Shown here: piece by piece, positions 35,033 to 42,925 of the stretch | Layout: each line of letters opens with the position of its first letter | Numbering within the stretch: the first letter of the stretch is position 1 | NCBI GenBank assembly: GCA_050747825.1 | Contig: JBOGJG010000330.1 | Coordinates: 1-60,097 of the forward strand | Length of the DNA: 60,097 bases | Direction of reading: 5' to 3' | Origin: JBOGJG01 sp050747825 | GTDB taxonomy: Bacteria > Acidobacteriota > UBA6911 > RPQK01 > JBOGJG01 | Program-made: the position numbers and the translations under genes | Notes under the pieces: model-generated | What the model saw: only the letters and a program-made list of their open reading frames with translations | What the model was told of the DNA's origin: nothing | The model's database searches: none

Positions 35033-36418
35033 TCACTTCGCCACCACGACTGTCTGGATGTTGACGAACTCGCGGATGCCGTACTCGGACAGCTCCCGGC
35101 CATAGCCCGAGTTCTTGACGCCTCCGAAGGGCAGCCGGGGGTCGGAAGCCGTCATGCCGTTGATGAAGACCTGTCCTGCTTCGATTTGGCCGGCCAGCTT
35201 GCGCGCCCGCTCCAGGTCGGCAGTCCAGAGGTTTGAGCCCAGCCCGTAAGGCGAATCGTTGGCCAGCCGGATCGCCTCTGCTGCATCGCCGGCCCGGATC
35301 ATGGCGGCTACCGGACCGAAGATCTCTTCAACGGCAGCCACGTTATCCGGGCTCACATCGGTCAAGACCGTCGGCTCAAAGAAGAACCCGCGGCCGGGTC
35401 TTTTTTCGCCGCCGATGATTATTCGGGCGCCTTGTCCTTTCGAACGCCCCACCTGCTCTTGCAGCGAATCTCTAAGATCAGCCCGGGCCAGCGGGCCTAT
35501 AAAAGTGGAAGGGTCTGTCGGATCTCCTACCTTAAGGTTCCGGACCTCCTCGACGAATCGCTCCTGAAAATCTTCAAAGACTTCGGCCGTGATGATGAAG
35601 CGCTTGGCTGCGATGCAGCTCTGGCCCGCGTTCTGGAAGCGGGCCCGAACGCCCGTCTTTGCAGCGGCTTCCAGATCGGCATCCTCTAACACGATAAACG
35701 GATCGGAGCCACCCAGCTCCAGTACCGACTTCTTTATAGACTCTCCGGCACGCGACCCTACTTCCCTGCCTGCACGGTCGCTCCCGGTCAGGGTAACCGC
35801 CGCGATCCGGGAATCCTCAATCAGGGCACCGGCAGCCGAGGATGAGATTAGCAGGGACTGGAAAACGCCTCTGGGAAATCCGCTTTGGGTGAAAATCTCC
35901 TGTATGGCCAGAGCGCACTGCGGCACGTTTGAGGCGTGCTTCAGAATGGCCGTATTGCCTGCCATCAGGGCTGGGGCGGCGAAGCGGATCACCTGCCAGA
36001 GAGGGAAGTTCCAGGGCATGATGGCCAGCACCGTTCCTAAAGGCGTGAACTGGACATAGCTTTCCCGGTCATCCACCTGCCGCTGCTCAGGAGTCAAAAA
36101 CTTTTCCGCATGCTCGGCGTAGTACTCGCAGTTCAAGGCGCACTTCTCGACTTCAGCCTCGGCCTGAGTAATGGGCTTCCCCATCTCAGAGGTGATCAGT
36201 CCCGCCAGTTTCCCCTTGTTCCGGCGCAGGTAAGCGGCAGCCTTTTTAAAAAGATCGGCCCGCTCGCTAAACGACCTCCCCCTCCACTGGCGAAAGGCTC
36301 GGCTGGCCTGATTGAGACCCTCTTCAACCTCCTCAGGCCTGGACTGCTCGAAAGCTCCAAGGACTTCCTCAGTTGCCGGATTGACTGATTGGCACACCTG
36401 ATTCTTAATATTGACCAT
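35033..36418 (-). CDS. NAD(P)-dependent aldehyde dehydrogenase (succinate-semialdehyde type)
   Basis: This 461-residue member of the aldehyde dehydrogenase superfamily has the GabD/SSADH-like look. The N-terminus NPATEEVLGAFE lacks the long tail of other classes, and the catalytic residues are Glu235 in LELGGSDP and Cys268 in FQNAGQSCIAAKR, with Asn137 in MPWNFPLWQ. It would oxidise succinate semialdehyde or a related aldehyde. The start at 36418 is preferred to an upstream in-frame codon because it has aaaggagg 11 bases before it and begins at the conserved region. The upstream nitroreductase gene is on the same strand and 42 bases away, so the two may be cotranscribed. Confidence 0.88.
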   Translation of the reverse strand: MVNIKNQVCQSVNPATEEVLGAFEQSRPEEVEEGLNQASRAFRQWRGRSFSERADLFKKAAAYLRRNKGKLAGLITSEMGKPITQAEAEVEKCALNCEYYAEHAEKFLTPEQRQVDDRESYVQFTPLGTVLAIMPWNFPLWQVIRFAAPALMAGNTAILKHASNVPQCALAIQEIFTQSGFPRGVFQSLLISSSAAGALIEDSRIAAVTLTGSDRAGREVGSRAGESIKKSVLELGGSDPFIVLEDADLEAAAKTGVRARFQNAGQSCIAAKRFIITAEVFEDFQERFVEEVRNLKVGDPTDPSTFIGPLARADLRDSLQEQVGRSKGQGARIIIGGEKRPGRGFFFEPTVLTDVSPDNVAAVEEIFGPVAAMIRAGDAAEAIRLANDSPYGLGSNLWTADLERARKLAGQIEAGQVFINGMTASDPRLPFGGVKNSGYGRELSEYGIREFVNIQTVVVAK

Positions 36419-36460
36419 ATTCCTACTGACCTCCTTTTGATGCCCGCCACCCGCCACCCG

Positions 36461-37084
36461 TCATCCGCCACTTGTGATGAACCCGCCCTCTATAACGATT
36501 TCCGAAAGCGGCTTCCTTCCCGAAGGTTTCTCCCCGACCTGCTTCTCCTCAGGCAAATCCTCTCTGCGGCCCGGCCTGCCGACAGCTGCCATCGCCTCCA
36601 CCTGATAATCATCGGGGATGCCCAGCGCCTGGCGAGCTTTGTCGTAGTCAAAGCCTTGCATTCCGTGAGCCACCAGCCCTTTTATGGACGCCTGCAGAGC
36701 CAGATTTCCCCAGGCGGCGCCGGCATCGAAGGAGTGGGTACGCGAAGGTTTGCCGTTGCGGTCAAAGGTCGTCTTCGAAATGATCACAATCAGCGCCGCG
36801 GCATTTTTCGCCCAGCTCTTGTTGCCCTGGCCCAGGAGGTCAAAAAATGTCTGCCACTCCGGGCTGTTCCTTCTGGCATAGAGAAACCTCCAGGGTTGGT
36901 TGTTGAAGGATGAGGGTGCCCATCGGGCCGCTTCAAACAGGCCCATTAACTCCTCCCGGGCCATCTCCTCTCCTGACATTGCCCTCGGTGACCAACGGTT
37001 GACAAATACCGGATTGACATCGAACTCCGGTTTCCTGAACTGGCTGACATCAATTTCCATAGTTGTGCTCACAGTCGTACCCAT
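36461..37084 (-). CDS. Nitroreductase family protein
   Basis: This 207-residue FMN-dependent nitroreductase-superfamily protein has the motif NRWSPRAMSGEEM at the N-terminus, followed by LFEAARWAPSSFNNQPWRFLYARR, which binds the flavin. The C-terminal half contains WGNLALQASIKGLVAHGMQGFD and ends near GRPGRREDLPEE, close to the usual sequence of this subgroup. It would reduce a nitro compound, quinone or flavin with NAD(P)H; the substrate is unknown. Starts at 37084 or at 37060 (MEIDVSQF) are both possible. Confidence 0.88.
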   Translation of the reverse strand: MGTTVSTTMEIDVSQFRKPEFDVNPVFVNRWSPRAMSGEEMAREELMGLFEAARWAPSSFNNQPWRFLYARRNSPEWQTFFDLLGQGNKSWAKNAAALIVIISKTTFDRNGKPSRTHSFDAGAAWGNLALQASIKGLVAHGMQGFDYDKARQALGIPDDYQVEAMAAVGRPGRREDLPEEKQVGEKPSGRKPLSEIVIEGGFITSGG

Positions 37085-37180
37085 TTCAACTCACTGATTT
37101 AAAAGTATTTAACAACCCGGTAAATATCTTACCAGAGGGAGTCCCGACTCGGAAGGCTTAAGCTGGTACTCAGTCGCAAA

Positions 37181-37210
37181 GCTTGCCGCTGCCATCAGCC
37201 GGCGGCAAGC
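37181..37210 (-). terminator. Hairpin downstream of the Rhs remnant
   Basis: A perfect 9-bp stem, gcttgccgc (37181-37189) and gcggcaagc (37202-37210), with a 12-base loop, is followed on the minus strand by ttt. It lies 24 bases beyond the Rhs fragment's stop. It could end that transcript or shield the nitroreductase gene from readthrough. Confidence 0.5.
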
Positions 37211-37233
37211 CCAGGCCGGACATTTTGCCTAAG

Positions 37234-37605
37234 TCAGTATTTATTTCCAACAGACCTTATCTTTAAATATGCTGACAGGACGCCCGCCCAAGTCGAAACG
37301 ATCGCTCTTCGGTTAAAGACTGGTGGCTGCTCAATTGCAACATGGCCATGGAGCGGACCAGCAGTCCCAATGTTGCCCGGCGTCGGGTCGGTACCATCGG
37401 GGTCAACGTAATTGACAGGATCATTGAGAACGTAGGAGTAGCGGTTCAGGCGCTGAGGGTCGTAGATGTCGGCGGGAACGGGATCAACGGAGAGCCAGCG
37501 GGCGCCGAAGTAGTCGTTGCCGGTCTCGTCGTCGCGTTTTTGGCCGCGTGTCCTTGCCGTAGCCCACCGAGAAAATCTCCCGGTGCATGATAGCTGAAAT
37601 TCCAA
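37234..37605 (-). pseudogene. Rhs repeat-associated core fragment
   Basis: The frame contains KRDDETGNDYFGARWLSVDP, then DIYDPQRLNRYSYVLNDP and VNYVDPDGTD. This is the hallmark C-terminal core of RHS/YD-repeat proteins, after which the variable toxin or tip domain begins. About 55 residues follow (ending KIRSVGNKY) and could be the start of such a variable tip. The long YD-repeat body that should precede the core is absent: upstream sequence in this frame is not YD-repeat-like and soon reaches mtgA. It is therefore a relic of an Rhs locus, not a working polymorphic toxin. Confidence 0.8.
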
Positions 37606-37673
37606 CGTCCGGGTGCTGAGTGTCCCACTAACTGAAGGTGATTTGGTCCAGTTTTCCCACGCTGTCTAGTGCG

Positions 37674-38366
37674 CTACCAGCCTCGGCCGCTCATTCGCTG
37701 CAGGATGACGGAGCTGTACCAGTCCATGCGGGAGGGGGTGCGGGTGCGGGGAGAGGGAATGCAGGCGGCGAGGCGGGCAGACTGCTGCCGCCCCAGGCGG
37801 GAAGCGGGAATACGGTAATAGTGCTGCGAGGCTGCTTGTGCGCCGTAAATGCCCCGCCCCCATTCGATTACGTTGAGGTACAACTCCAGGATGCGCTCCT
37901 TAGAAAGCACAAGTTCCATGACCGGAGCGATCGTAAACTCGACTGCTTTTCTGAAGACATTTCGGTGGGTGGTCAGAAAAAGGTTCTTGGTGAGCTGCTG
38001 GGTGATCGTGGAAGCGCCCCTTCCCAGTCGGCCATCGCTCTGATTCTGCTCCAGGACCTTCTCGAGCTCTTCAAAGTCGATTCCATTGTGCTCATAAAAG
38101 CGGCCGTCTTCGGCGGCGACAACGGCACGCTGAAGATGCCGGGAAATCCGTGAGAGGGGCACAAAGTCGCAGCGCTTGTCATAGTCATTGTCCCAGTCAA
38201 AAAACGATTCGACGCGGCGTTGCACCTGAACGGTGGTGGCGACCGGGTTAAAGAACTTCAAATAGATCAAACCTAGGAGCATCAGAGCATAATAGCCGGC
38301 GACCAGACAGATACCCCAGAGCAGCACCGGACGCAGCCAACGGCGAGCCAAACGAGATTTGTCCAT
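37674..38366 (-). CDS. mtgA: Monofunctional biosynthetic peptidoglycan transglycosylase
   Basis: This 230-residue GT51 enzyme polymerises lipid II glycan strands. An N-terminal membrane anchor (WLRPVLLWGICLVAGYYAL) is followed by the GT51 motifs VVAAEDGRFYEHNGIDF (catalytic Glu), GRGASTITQQLTKNLFLT, RKAVEFTIAP with KERILELYLNVIEWG (second Glu), and YGAQAASQHYY. There is no transpeptidase domain, as expected for MtgA. The ATG at 38366 is chosen over an upstream in-frame TTG (38408), which would add 14 poorly conserved residues. The gene lies between an Rhs remnant and a repeat-like element. Confidence 0.92.
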   Translation of the reverse strand: MDKSRLARRWLRPVLLWGICLVAGYYALMLLGLIYLKFFNPVATTVQVQRRVESFFDWDNDYDKRCDFVPLSRISRHLQRAVVAAEDGRFYEHNGIDFEELEKVLEQNQSDGRLGRGASTITQQLTKNLFLTTHRNVFRKAVEFTIAPVMELVLSKERILELYLNVIEWGRGIYGAQAASQHYYRIPASRLGRQQSARLAACIPSPRTRTPSRMDWYSSVILQRMSGRGW

Positions 38367-38530
38367 GAGGTCACCGCTCAATGTAATCGGCCGCAACCGG
38401 CTTGTCAAAAGGGCCGGGCTCCATCGTTTTTAACAAGTGAAAGGCGCTTGGATATACTCGATTTAAGAGTTCTTCAGTTCCTTGGCTCCTCAGCCCTTTG
38501 GCGCTCCAGGTCTTGGTCTTTACGGTTTTG

Positions 38531-38726
38531 GGTGACACGCACCAAATAGCGACGGAAAACCGCGATAATACTGCGTCGAGGGTCCGGTCTGGCCCGAAAT
38601 TGGGATTCTTCGCACACCAGATCTTTAATTCTAATTTGCCGAGCGCAACGAAGTCCTTTTCGTGCCAGACTGAGCGAGCCACCCAGTCGTGACGCGCCTT
38701 TCAGGTGCAGTTACGTGCGTGTCACC
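38531..38726. repeat. Possible REP-like or miniature element bounded by inverted repeats
   Basis: The 370 bases between mtgA and the glycine-zipper gene hold no convincing gene. Within them, ggtgacacgcac (38531-38542) recurs as its exact reverse complement gtgcgtgtcacc (38715-38726), bounding about 170 bases. Each end also folds on itself (ggtg/cacc), like a REP unit. Similar gtgcgtgtcacc strings are, from memory, common as dispersed intergenic repeats in environmental bacterial genomes, but this was not checked. An open frame across it (minus 38371-38682) shows no family resemblance. Confidence 0.45.
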
Positions 38727-38736
38727 AATTAGCTGG

Positions 38737-39252
38737 CTACTTCCGGGTGGCCAAGTCGTAGACCAGACCGGCGACTCCGCCGGAGAGGGCTCCGACTGCG
38801 GCACCTTTTTTGCCACCGGCGACGGCGCCGATTGCGGCTCCAGCGCCGGCGCTAGCGCCGACGATGAGAACTTCCCGCTCCCAGGAACGGCCCTGCTTCT
38901 CGCGCGCGTCCGCAGAGGCGGTGTTGTTCTCCACATAACGGGTCCGATAGACAGGCCGCTCGACGACGCGCTCAAGGACAGCGGGACGCGCTGCCGGCTG
39001 AGCATACTGCTGAGCCGCCGGGTACTGCTGATAGCCTCCCGGATAGACCCCGCTTTGAGGCACAACGAGATAAGCCGACTGTCCATTTGGAAGAGTGACG
39101 GGAACAAGACTCTGTCCGGGCGCAATCATCTGGCCGTTGATCAAACCGGGGTGCTCCTCAAGCCAGGAAGCCTCGCTATCCTGATGAGATGCCCAAACCC
39201 ATACAGCTAACAGTGCAATGACTCCCAACATGAAGATCTGTTTTGTATTCAT
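38737..39252 (-). CDS. Glycine-zipper envelope protein
   Basis: The 171-residue protein has an N-terminal hydrophobic segment (IFMLGVIALLAVWVWAS), which may be a signal or anchor, and a Gln/Pro/Tyr-rich middle (YPGGYQQYPAAQQYAQPAA). Its C-terminal glycine zipper contains GASAGAGAAIGAVAGGKKG, then AAVGALSGGVAGLVYD. Glycine-zipper proteins of this YMGG/SLT type insert in or lie on membranes; the exact role is unknown. An aaaggag ribosome binding site 8 bases before the ATG supports the start. The gene diverges from the ZIP transporter across about 70 bases. Confidence 0.8.
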   Translation of the reverse strand: MNTKQIFMLGVIALLAVWVWASHQDSEASWLEEHPGLINGQMIAPGQSLVPVTLPNGQSAYLVVPQSGVYPGGYQQYPAAQQYAQPAARPAVLERVVERPVYRTRYVENNTASADAREKQGRSWEREVLIVGASAGAGAAIGAVAGGKKGAAVGALSGGVAGLVYDLATRK

Positions 39253-39324
39253 TGCTGAACTCCTTTCAATGCTGAGTATTTGGATTGATGGCCTGGCCTA
39301 AAGTTTCAGTACAATAGGGCACCT

Positions 39325-40065
39325 ATGCTGCTTCTGCTCATTCTGCTCTTCAGTATTTTAGGCAATGTTGGAACCATCGCGCTGGCCGGGCTCTTTCTGC
39401 TCTTTCCCCAAAAAAGGCGCTTGAGCGCTCTTCCCCTGTTTGTCAGTTATGCCACGGGCGCCCTGCTGGCCGCCGCTTTCCTGGGACTGATCCCGGAAGC
39501 CCAGGAGCGGCTGCCTTCATCCACAGTCATGGCGACGATCCTTTTAGGCATTATTTTGTTTTTTGTTCTGGAGAAGCTCGTGCTCTGGCGCCATTGCCAC
39601 ACACAGCATTGCGACGTCCATGGACAGGGCGGCTTGCTGATTCTAATCGGGGACGGCTTTCACAACTTCGTAGATGGAGTCATTATCGCTTCCGCCTTTC
39701 TGACCTCGATTCCCCTTGGTATCTCCACGGCGGTAGCTGTGATCGTGCACGAGATTCCACAGGAGGTCAGCGATTTTGCCATTCTGCTGCAGAGCGGCTA
39801 TTCGCGGGCGCAGGCCATCCTCTTCAACCTGATTTCGGGCCTGGCGGCCGTTGCCGGCGCCCTCCTGGCTTACTGGTTTTTGATGGAGCTGGAATGGGCG
39901 CTGCCTTACGTCATGAGCCTGGCCGCCGCCAGCTTCGTCTATATCGCCACGGCCGACCTGGTTCCCAACCTTCACCGCTACACCGACCTGAAGCAGAGTG
40001 TGGGCCAACTCGTGCTGATGCTCGGTGGCATAGCTACAATCGCCCTCATCCGAGCAACGCACTAG
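39325..40065 (+). CDS. ZIP family metal transporter
   Basis: This 246-residue inner-membrane protein has about eight membrane helices and the ZIP metal-site motifs DGFHNFVDGVIIASAF (helix 4) and VIVHEIPQEVSDFAILL (helix 5), which bind Zn2+ or Fe2+ during import. A His/Cys-rich loop (RHCHTQHCDVHGQ) between helices 3 and 4 is the usual variable metal-binding loop. A possible promoter TTGATG (39285-39290) with TACAAT (39310-39315) would start transcription only a few bases before the ATG. The 3' end overlaps the convergent PAP2 gene by 20 bases. Confidence 0.92.
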   Translation: MLLLLILLFSILGNVGTIALAGLFLLFPQKRRLSALPLFVSYATGALLAAAFLGLIPEAQERLPSSTVMATILLGIILFFVLEKLVLWRHCHTQHCDVHGQGGLLILIGDGFHNFVDGVIIASAFLTSIPLGISTAVAVIVHEIPQEVSDFAILLQSGYSRAQAILFNLISGLAAVAGALLAYWFLMELEWALPYVMSLAAASFVYIATADLVPNLHRYTDLKQSVGQLVLMLGGIATIALIRATH

Positions 40066-40885
40066 CCACGCCGAGGCTGATAATTCCAATGAATGCGCCC
40101 ACCAGAAGATCGAGCAGATAGTGGTAGCGGCCATAGATGGAGCCGAGCCACATGCCGGTCACGACAATGGAAGCGGGAATGCCGCCGTAAGCGCCCCAAA
40201 TCCACCAGCACCACACCAGGAAGACCATCGCAGTCGAGCTATGGGCGCTGGGCATGGCTCCGCCTTTCAGGGCCACTCCGCCATACATGATCCAGTTGAT
40301 CAGACCGGTAAACAAATACCCTCGAGGCACTTGCTCCTGCGGGTGAAGCAAGCCCCGGTCCACCAGGGCCCAGCGGGGACCCCAGACCGGGATTAGAGAA
40401 AACATCGTGTAGGCAATGGCATATCCAAGCAGGATGGCAAATGTCATTTTTTCAAAATCGCCGAAGCGTTGCCGCAGGTACAGGTAAATGCCCAGGACCG
40501 GGGTGTAAAGATAGTAAGTGAAATAGAGGAAATTGAGCAGCTCCGTCAGCGCCTTTCCTCCCTGGCGAGCCCAGTCAAGGCTGGGCTGGCCAAAGTATTT
40601 GGCTTCGAAACGGATCAGAGCTGAATCAAGCGTGAATCCCGCTGGGTGGATGGCGTATAAGGTCTGGCGAGACCAAAGATAGGCCCACCAGAAGAAGAGG
40701 ACGGGCGCCCAGAGCCGCACCGATCTTGGCCCCATGCTCCATACAATCAAGAAGAAGATGATCAGCAGCGTATTTATGGTCAAAATGTAGGGTGCGTTTC
40801 GAATTCGGTTCCTGCCGATGAGGGCCAGCAGTGAATGGCTGATCAGGTAAGCGATGGCAAGCAGGTTGGTCAACCAGAACAGCAT
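40046..40885 (-). CDS. PAP2 superfamily membrane phosphatase
   Basis: This 279-residue integral membrane protein has about six or seven helices. The acid-phosphatase motifs are partly visible: GGAMPSAHSSTAM (motif 2, PSxH) and SIYGRYHYLLDLLVGA (motif 3, R-x-HYxxD). This layout resembles the inositol-phosphorylceramide-synthase-like and lipid-phosphatase branches; the substrate is unknown. The ATG at 40885 (MLFWLTNLLAIAY) begins directly with the first helix and is preferred to an upstream codon at 40993 that would run into the moaB start. It converges with and overlaps the ZIP gene. Confidence 0.82.
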   Translation of the reverse strand: MLFWLTNLLAIAYLISHSLLALIGRNRIRNAPYILTINTLLIIFFLIVWSMGPRSVRLWAPVLFFWWAYLWSRQTLYAIHPAGFTLDSALIRFEAKYFGQPSLDWARQGGKALTELLNFLYFTYYLYTPVLGIYLYLRQRFGDFEKMTFAILLGYAIAYTMFSLIPVWGPRWALVDRGLLHPQEQVPRGYLFTGLINWIMYGGVALKGGAMPSAHSSTAMVFLVWCWWIWGAYGGIPASIVVTGMWLGSIYGRYHYLLDLLVGAFIGIISLGVASALLG

Positions 40886-40972
40886 AAAACATGTTGGCGC
40901 GACCGGAAAGGGTGGTAAATTATATGATTCCAGCAGTTCATGGGCGGGGCTTCTGGCCAACGAATCACAGGA

Positions 40973-41482
40973 ATGAAAAGCAGTACGAGGCATAAAGAGC
41001 TTGCGGCAAAAGGGGGCGCGGTGGCGGTGGCACTCGTAACGGTCAGCGACTCACGCACACCTGAGACAGACCAGAACGCCCGGTATTTGCGCTCGCAGCT
41101 CACCGAGGGAGGCCATCGGGTGGTCGATTACCGCCTCATCCGGGATGAGCCCAGCCAGGTAGCTGAAGCGCTCGAGGAACTGGCTCAGGGTGAGGCCCAG
41201 ATTATTCTTTTCAATGGCGGCACAGGCATTTCCCGCCGCGATACCACCTATGACGTGCTGAGGAGCAAGCTGGAAAAGACGCTGCCCGGTTTCGGAGAAT
41301 TGTTCCGCATGCTCAGTTATCAGCAAGTGGGCGCCGCCGCTATGTTTTCGCGCGCCACAGCAGGCGTTTACAAGAGCCGCGTCATCGTCTCCACTCCGGG
41401 TTCTCCCGCCGCCGTAAAGCTGGCCTGGGAAAAGCTCATCGCGCCCGAATTGCAGCATCTGGCCTGGGAAGTGAACCGATAA
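40973..41482 (+). CDS. moaB: MogA/MoaB-type molybdenum cofactor protein
   Basis: This 169-residue protein of the MoCF-binding family acts in adenylylation of molybdopterin or metal insertion (MogA/MoaB). Key strings are ALVTVSDSRTPETDQN at the N-terminus, IILFNGGTGISRRDTTYDVL, which holds the conserved GGTG loop and the Asp, and PGFGELFRMLSYQQVG. The chosen ATG follows a weak ribosome binding site and lies only 4 bases after a 15-bp repeat shared with the SDR promoter region (40955-40969). An upstream ATG at 40940 is less likely. No other molybdopterin genes are nearby, and the HIT gene follows 17 bases later on the same strand. Confidence 0.9.
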   Translation: MKSSTRHKELAAKGGAVAVALVTVSDSRTPETDQNARYLRSQLTEGGHRVVDYRLIRDEPSQVAEALEELAQGEAQIILFNGGTGISRRDTTYDVLRSKLEKTLPGFGELFRMLSYQQVGAAAMFSRATAGVYKSRVIVSTPGSPAAVKLAWEKLIAPELQHLAWEVNR

Positions 41483-41499
41483 CGGGGCTATCATTGAGT

Positions 41500-41835
41500 A
41501 TGACGATATTTACAAAAATCATTAAAAGGGAAATCCCTGCGGATATTGTCTACGAGGATGACCATTGCCTGGCTTTCAGAGATATCAACCCTCAGGCTCC
41601 GGTTCACATATTGCTGATCCCCAAGCGGGAAATTGCCTCTTTGTCCCAACTTCAGGAAGCTGATGCCACTTTGATGGGACATTTGCTGATGAAGGCTTCC
41701 GAAATCGCCCGCGGGGAGGGCCTCGCCTCAGGCTATCGACTTGTGATCAACGCCGGGACGGATGCCGGGCAGACGGTCGATCATGTCCACTTCCACATTC
41801 TGGGCGGACGTAAAATGACCTGGCCGCCGGGATGA
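41500..41835 (+). CDS. HIT family nucleotide-binding hydrolase
   Basis: The 111-residue protein has the histidine triad HVHFHILGG near its C-terminus and the typical start TIFTKIIKREIPADIVYEDD. Related HinT proteins hydrolyse nucleoside phosphoramidates (adenosine 5'-monophosphoramidate) and aminoacyl-adenylates. Length and motifs are normal for the family. The ATG at 41500 is preferred over an in-frame TTG two codons upstream. It is probably cotranscribed with moaB. Confidence 0.95.
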   Translation: MTIFTKIIKREIPADIVYEDDHCLAFRDINPQAPVHILLIPKREIASLSQLQEADATLMGHLLMKASEIARGEGLASGYRLVINAGTDAGQTVDHVHFHILGGRKMTWPPG

Positions 41836-41842
41836 TCCCTGT

Positions 41843-42220
41843 TTAAACTTTTCGGATTTCCAGTTTGAGAAAGAGGTCCAGGAATTCGGAAAGTGTGGGG
41901 GAGAGGTCCGGACGTTCCATTAAGATCCCGTCCAGCTTGCGGTAGGGCTCAGGCGTCCTTTCACGCATTGCCACCTGTTCTTCGCCTTCCTGGTCCGGGT
42001 AAAAATGCGCCTGGCCCTTACCTGTGATAAGCCAGTCGAGCGAAATACTTTCCTTGAGAAAGAGCGAGACGAGGAAGCTAAAGGAGGGTTGCGCTTTCCC
42101 ATTTTCGAGATCGGAGATATAGCCTTGCGAGGTTTCATGGAGTTCTGCAAACTCCTGCTGCCTGCGCCGGCCGCGGAGTTGACGGATTCGAAGACCCACC
42201 TCTCCCAGGGGATATCGCAT
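41843..42220 (-). CDS. XRE family transcriptional regulator
   Basis: The 125-residue protein has an N-terminal helix-turn-helix of the Cro/CI type (about 5-62, RIRQLRGRRRQQEFAELHETSQGYISDLENGKAQPS). A Ser/Leu-rich region (DWLITGKGQAHF) in the style of phage-type repressors follows, then an acidic helix of unknown function (LSEFLDLFLKLEIRKV). It probably represses itself and the divergent receiver-domain gene. The start at 42220 gives the normal distance to the HTH, and an inverted repeat overlaps it. An upstream in-frame extension would cover the divergent promoter and is not credible. Confidence 0.85.
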   Translation of the reverse strand: MRYPLGEVGLRIRQLRGRRRQQEFAELHETSQGYISDLENGKAQPSFSFLVSLFLKESISLDWLITGKGQAHFYPDQEGEEQVAMRERTPEPYRKLDGILMERPDLSPTLSEFLDLFLKLEIRKV

Positions 42221-42229
42221 TAACGATAT
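42212..42229. promoter_or_regulatory. Palindromic operator candidate over the XRE start
   Basis: atatcg (42212-42217) and cgatat (42224-42229) form an inverted repeat with a 6-base spacer overlapping the XRE start codon. Its size fits the site of a Cro/CI-type dimer, and its place at the divergent gap fits autorepression. Binding is inferred. Confidence 0.4.
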
Positions 42230-42322
42230 ACCTGTTGCCGCTTTATCGTCGTCATGATATAAATGCTTCACCTTCAAGCCTTTAAGGTGATTTTTATAAC
42301 AGATTTTCTCTGGGAGACAAAC

Positions 42323-42694
42323 ATGGCGGCCTTGCGCATCCTCATCGTTGAAGACGACCCTGCAGTCAACCGGCTCTTGTGCCGGTTCTTTGCGACGAGA
42401 GAACACGATTGCGTCTCGGCCTTTGATGCCTTTGAGGCGCTGGAAATCCTGGAAAACCAGACCTTTGACTTACTGGTCAGCGACTACAACCTCCCGAAGA
42501 TGAATGGACTCGATCTGGTAAAACATATGGAACGCAGCAGATGTCACGAAGTAGTCCTTATTTCCGGCGATCCTTCTACTCTCGATGCCGAAGAGATTGA
42601 TGACCTTCAAATCCATTTTCTAGCCAAGCCGATCGACTTCGGCGCCATCGAAACACTCCTGAAGAAAAGGCAGGTCCAGGGCCGAGCCAAGTAA
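42323..42694 (+). CDS. Single-domain response regulator
   Basis: This 123-residue protein consists only of a receiver domain. Acidic pocket residues are in RILIVEDDPAVN, the phosphoacceptor Asp is in LLVSDYNLPKMNGLDL, the conserved Ser is in VVLISGDPS, and the conserved Lys is in HFLAKPID. With no output domain it would act through protein contact, as CheY- or Spo0F-like proteins do, with a kinase encoded elsewhere. The ATG at 42323 has gggag 8 bases upstream. It diverges from the XRE regulator. Confidence 0.9.
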   Translation: MAALRILIVEDDPAVNRLLCRFFATREHDCVSAFDAFEALEILENQTFDLLVSDYNLPKMNGLDLVKHMERSRCHEVVLISGDPSTLDAEEIDDLQIHFLAKPIDFGAIETLLKKRQVQGRAK

Positions 42695-42698
42695 CGCC

Positions 42699-42727
42699 TT
42701 GAAACATTACTGGTTACCCACTATGAT
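42699..42727 (+). promoter_or_regulatory. Strong sigma70-like promoter
   Basis: TTGAAA (42699-42704) and TATGAT (42722-42727) are separated by exactly 17 bases, close to the housekeeping consensus. Transcription would begin near 42734, about 30 bases before the 53-residue membrane-protein gene, whose ribosome binding site is also near-ideal. Confidence 0.65.
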
Positions 42728-42763
42728 GGACTTGAGATCACATCCCAATCTAAGGAGGAGCTT

Positions 42764-42925
42764 ATGGCAGAAGGAAATGGTGGAAGCAGTACAGCCATTG
42801 TAGCTATCGTCGTCATTGTTATCCTGGCTTTGTTCGTTTTTTTCTTCTTCTTCCGGGACGGAGCAGATCAGGATCTAGACATTGACATCAATACTCCCGC
42901 CGAAGAAGTGGCCCCGTCGCAGTAA
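42764..42925 (+). CDS. Small single-span membrane protein (53 residues)
   Basis: The protein has a short Gly/Ser-rich N-terminus (MAEGNGGSS), one strong membrane helix (TAIVAIVVIVILALFVFFFF), and an acidic C-terminal tail (DGADQDLDIDINTPAEEVAP). No family was recognised. The gene is credible because it has a consensus promoter, an ideal ribosome binding site (aaggagg, 5 bases before the ATG), and a GC-rich hairpin at its stop codon. These signals suggest strong expression. The tail's alternating Asp/Ile pattern could bind metal or a partner, but that is speculation. Similar small tail-acidic proteins are often missed by gene finders. Confidence 0.7.
   Translation: MAEGNGGSSTAIVAIVVIVILALFVFFFFFRDGADQDLDIDINTPAEEVAPSQ

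Noticed and set aside
38371..38682. 103-codon minus-strand frame in the mtgA-glycine zipper gap
   Set aside because: No family match, no ribosome binding site, and it crosses the inverted-repeat element.
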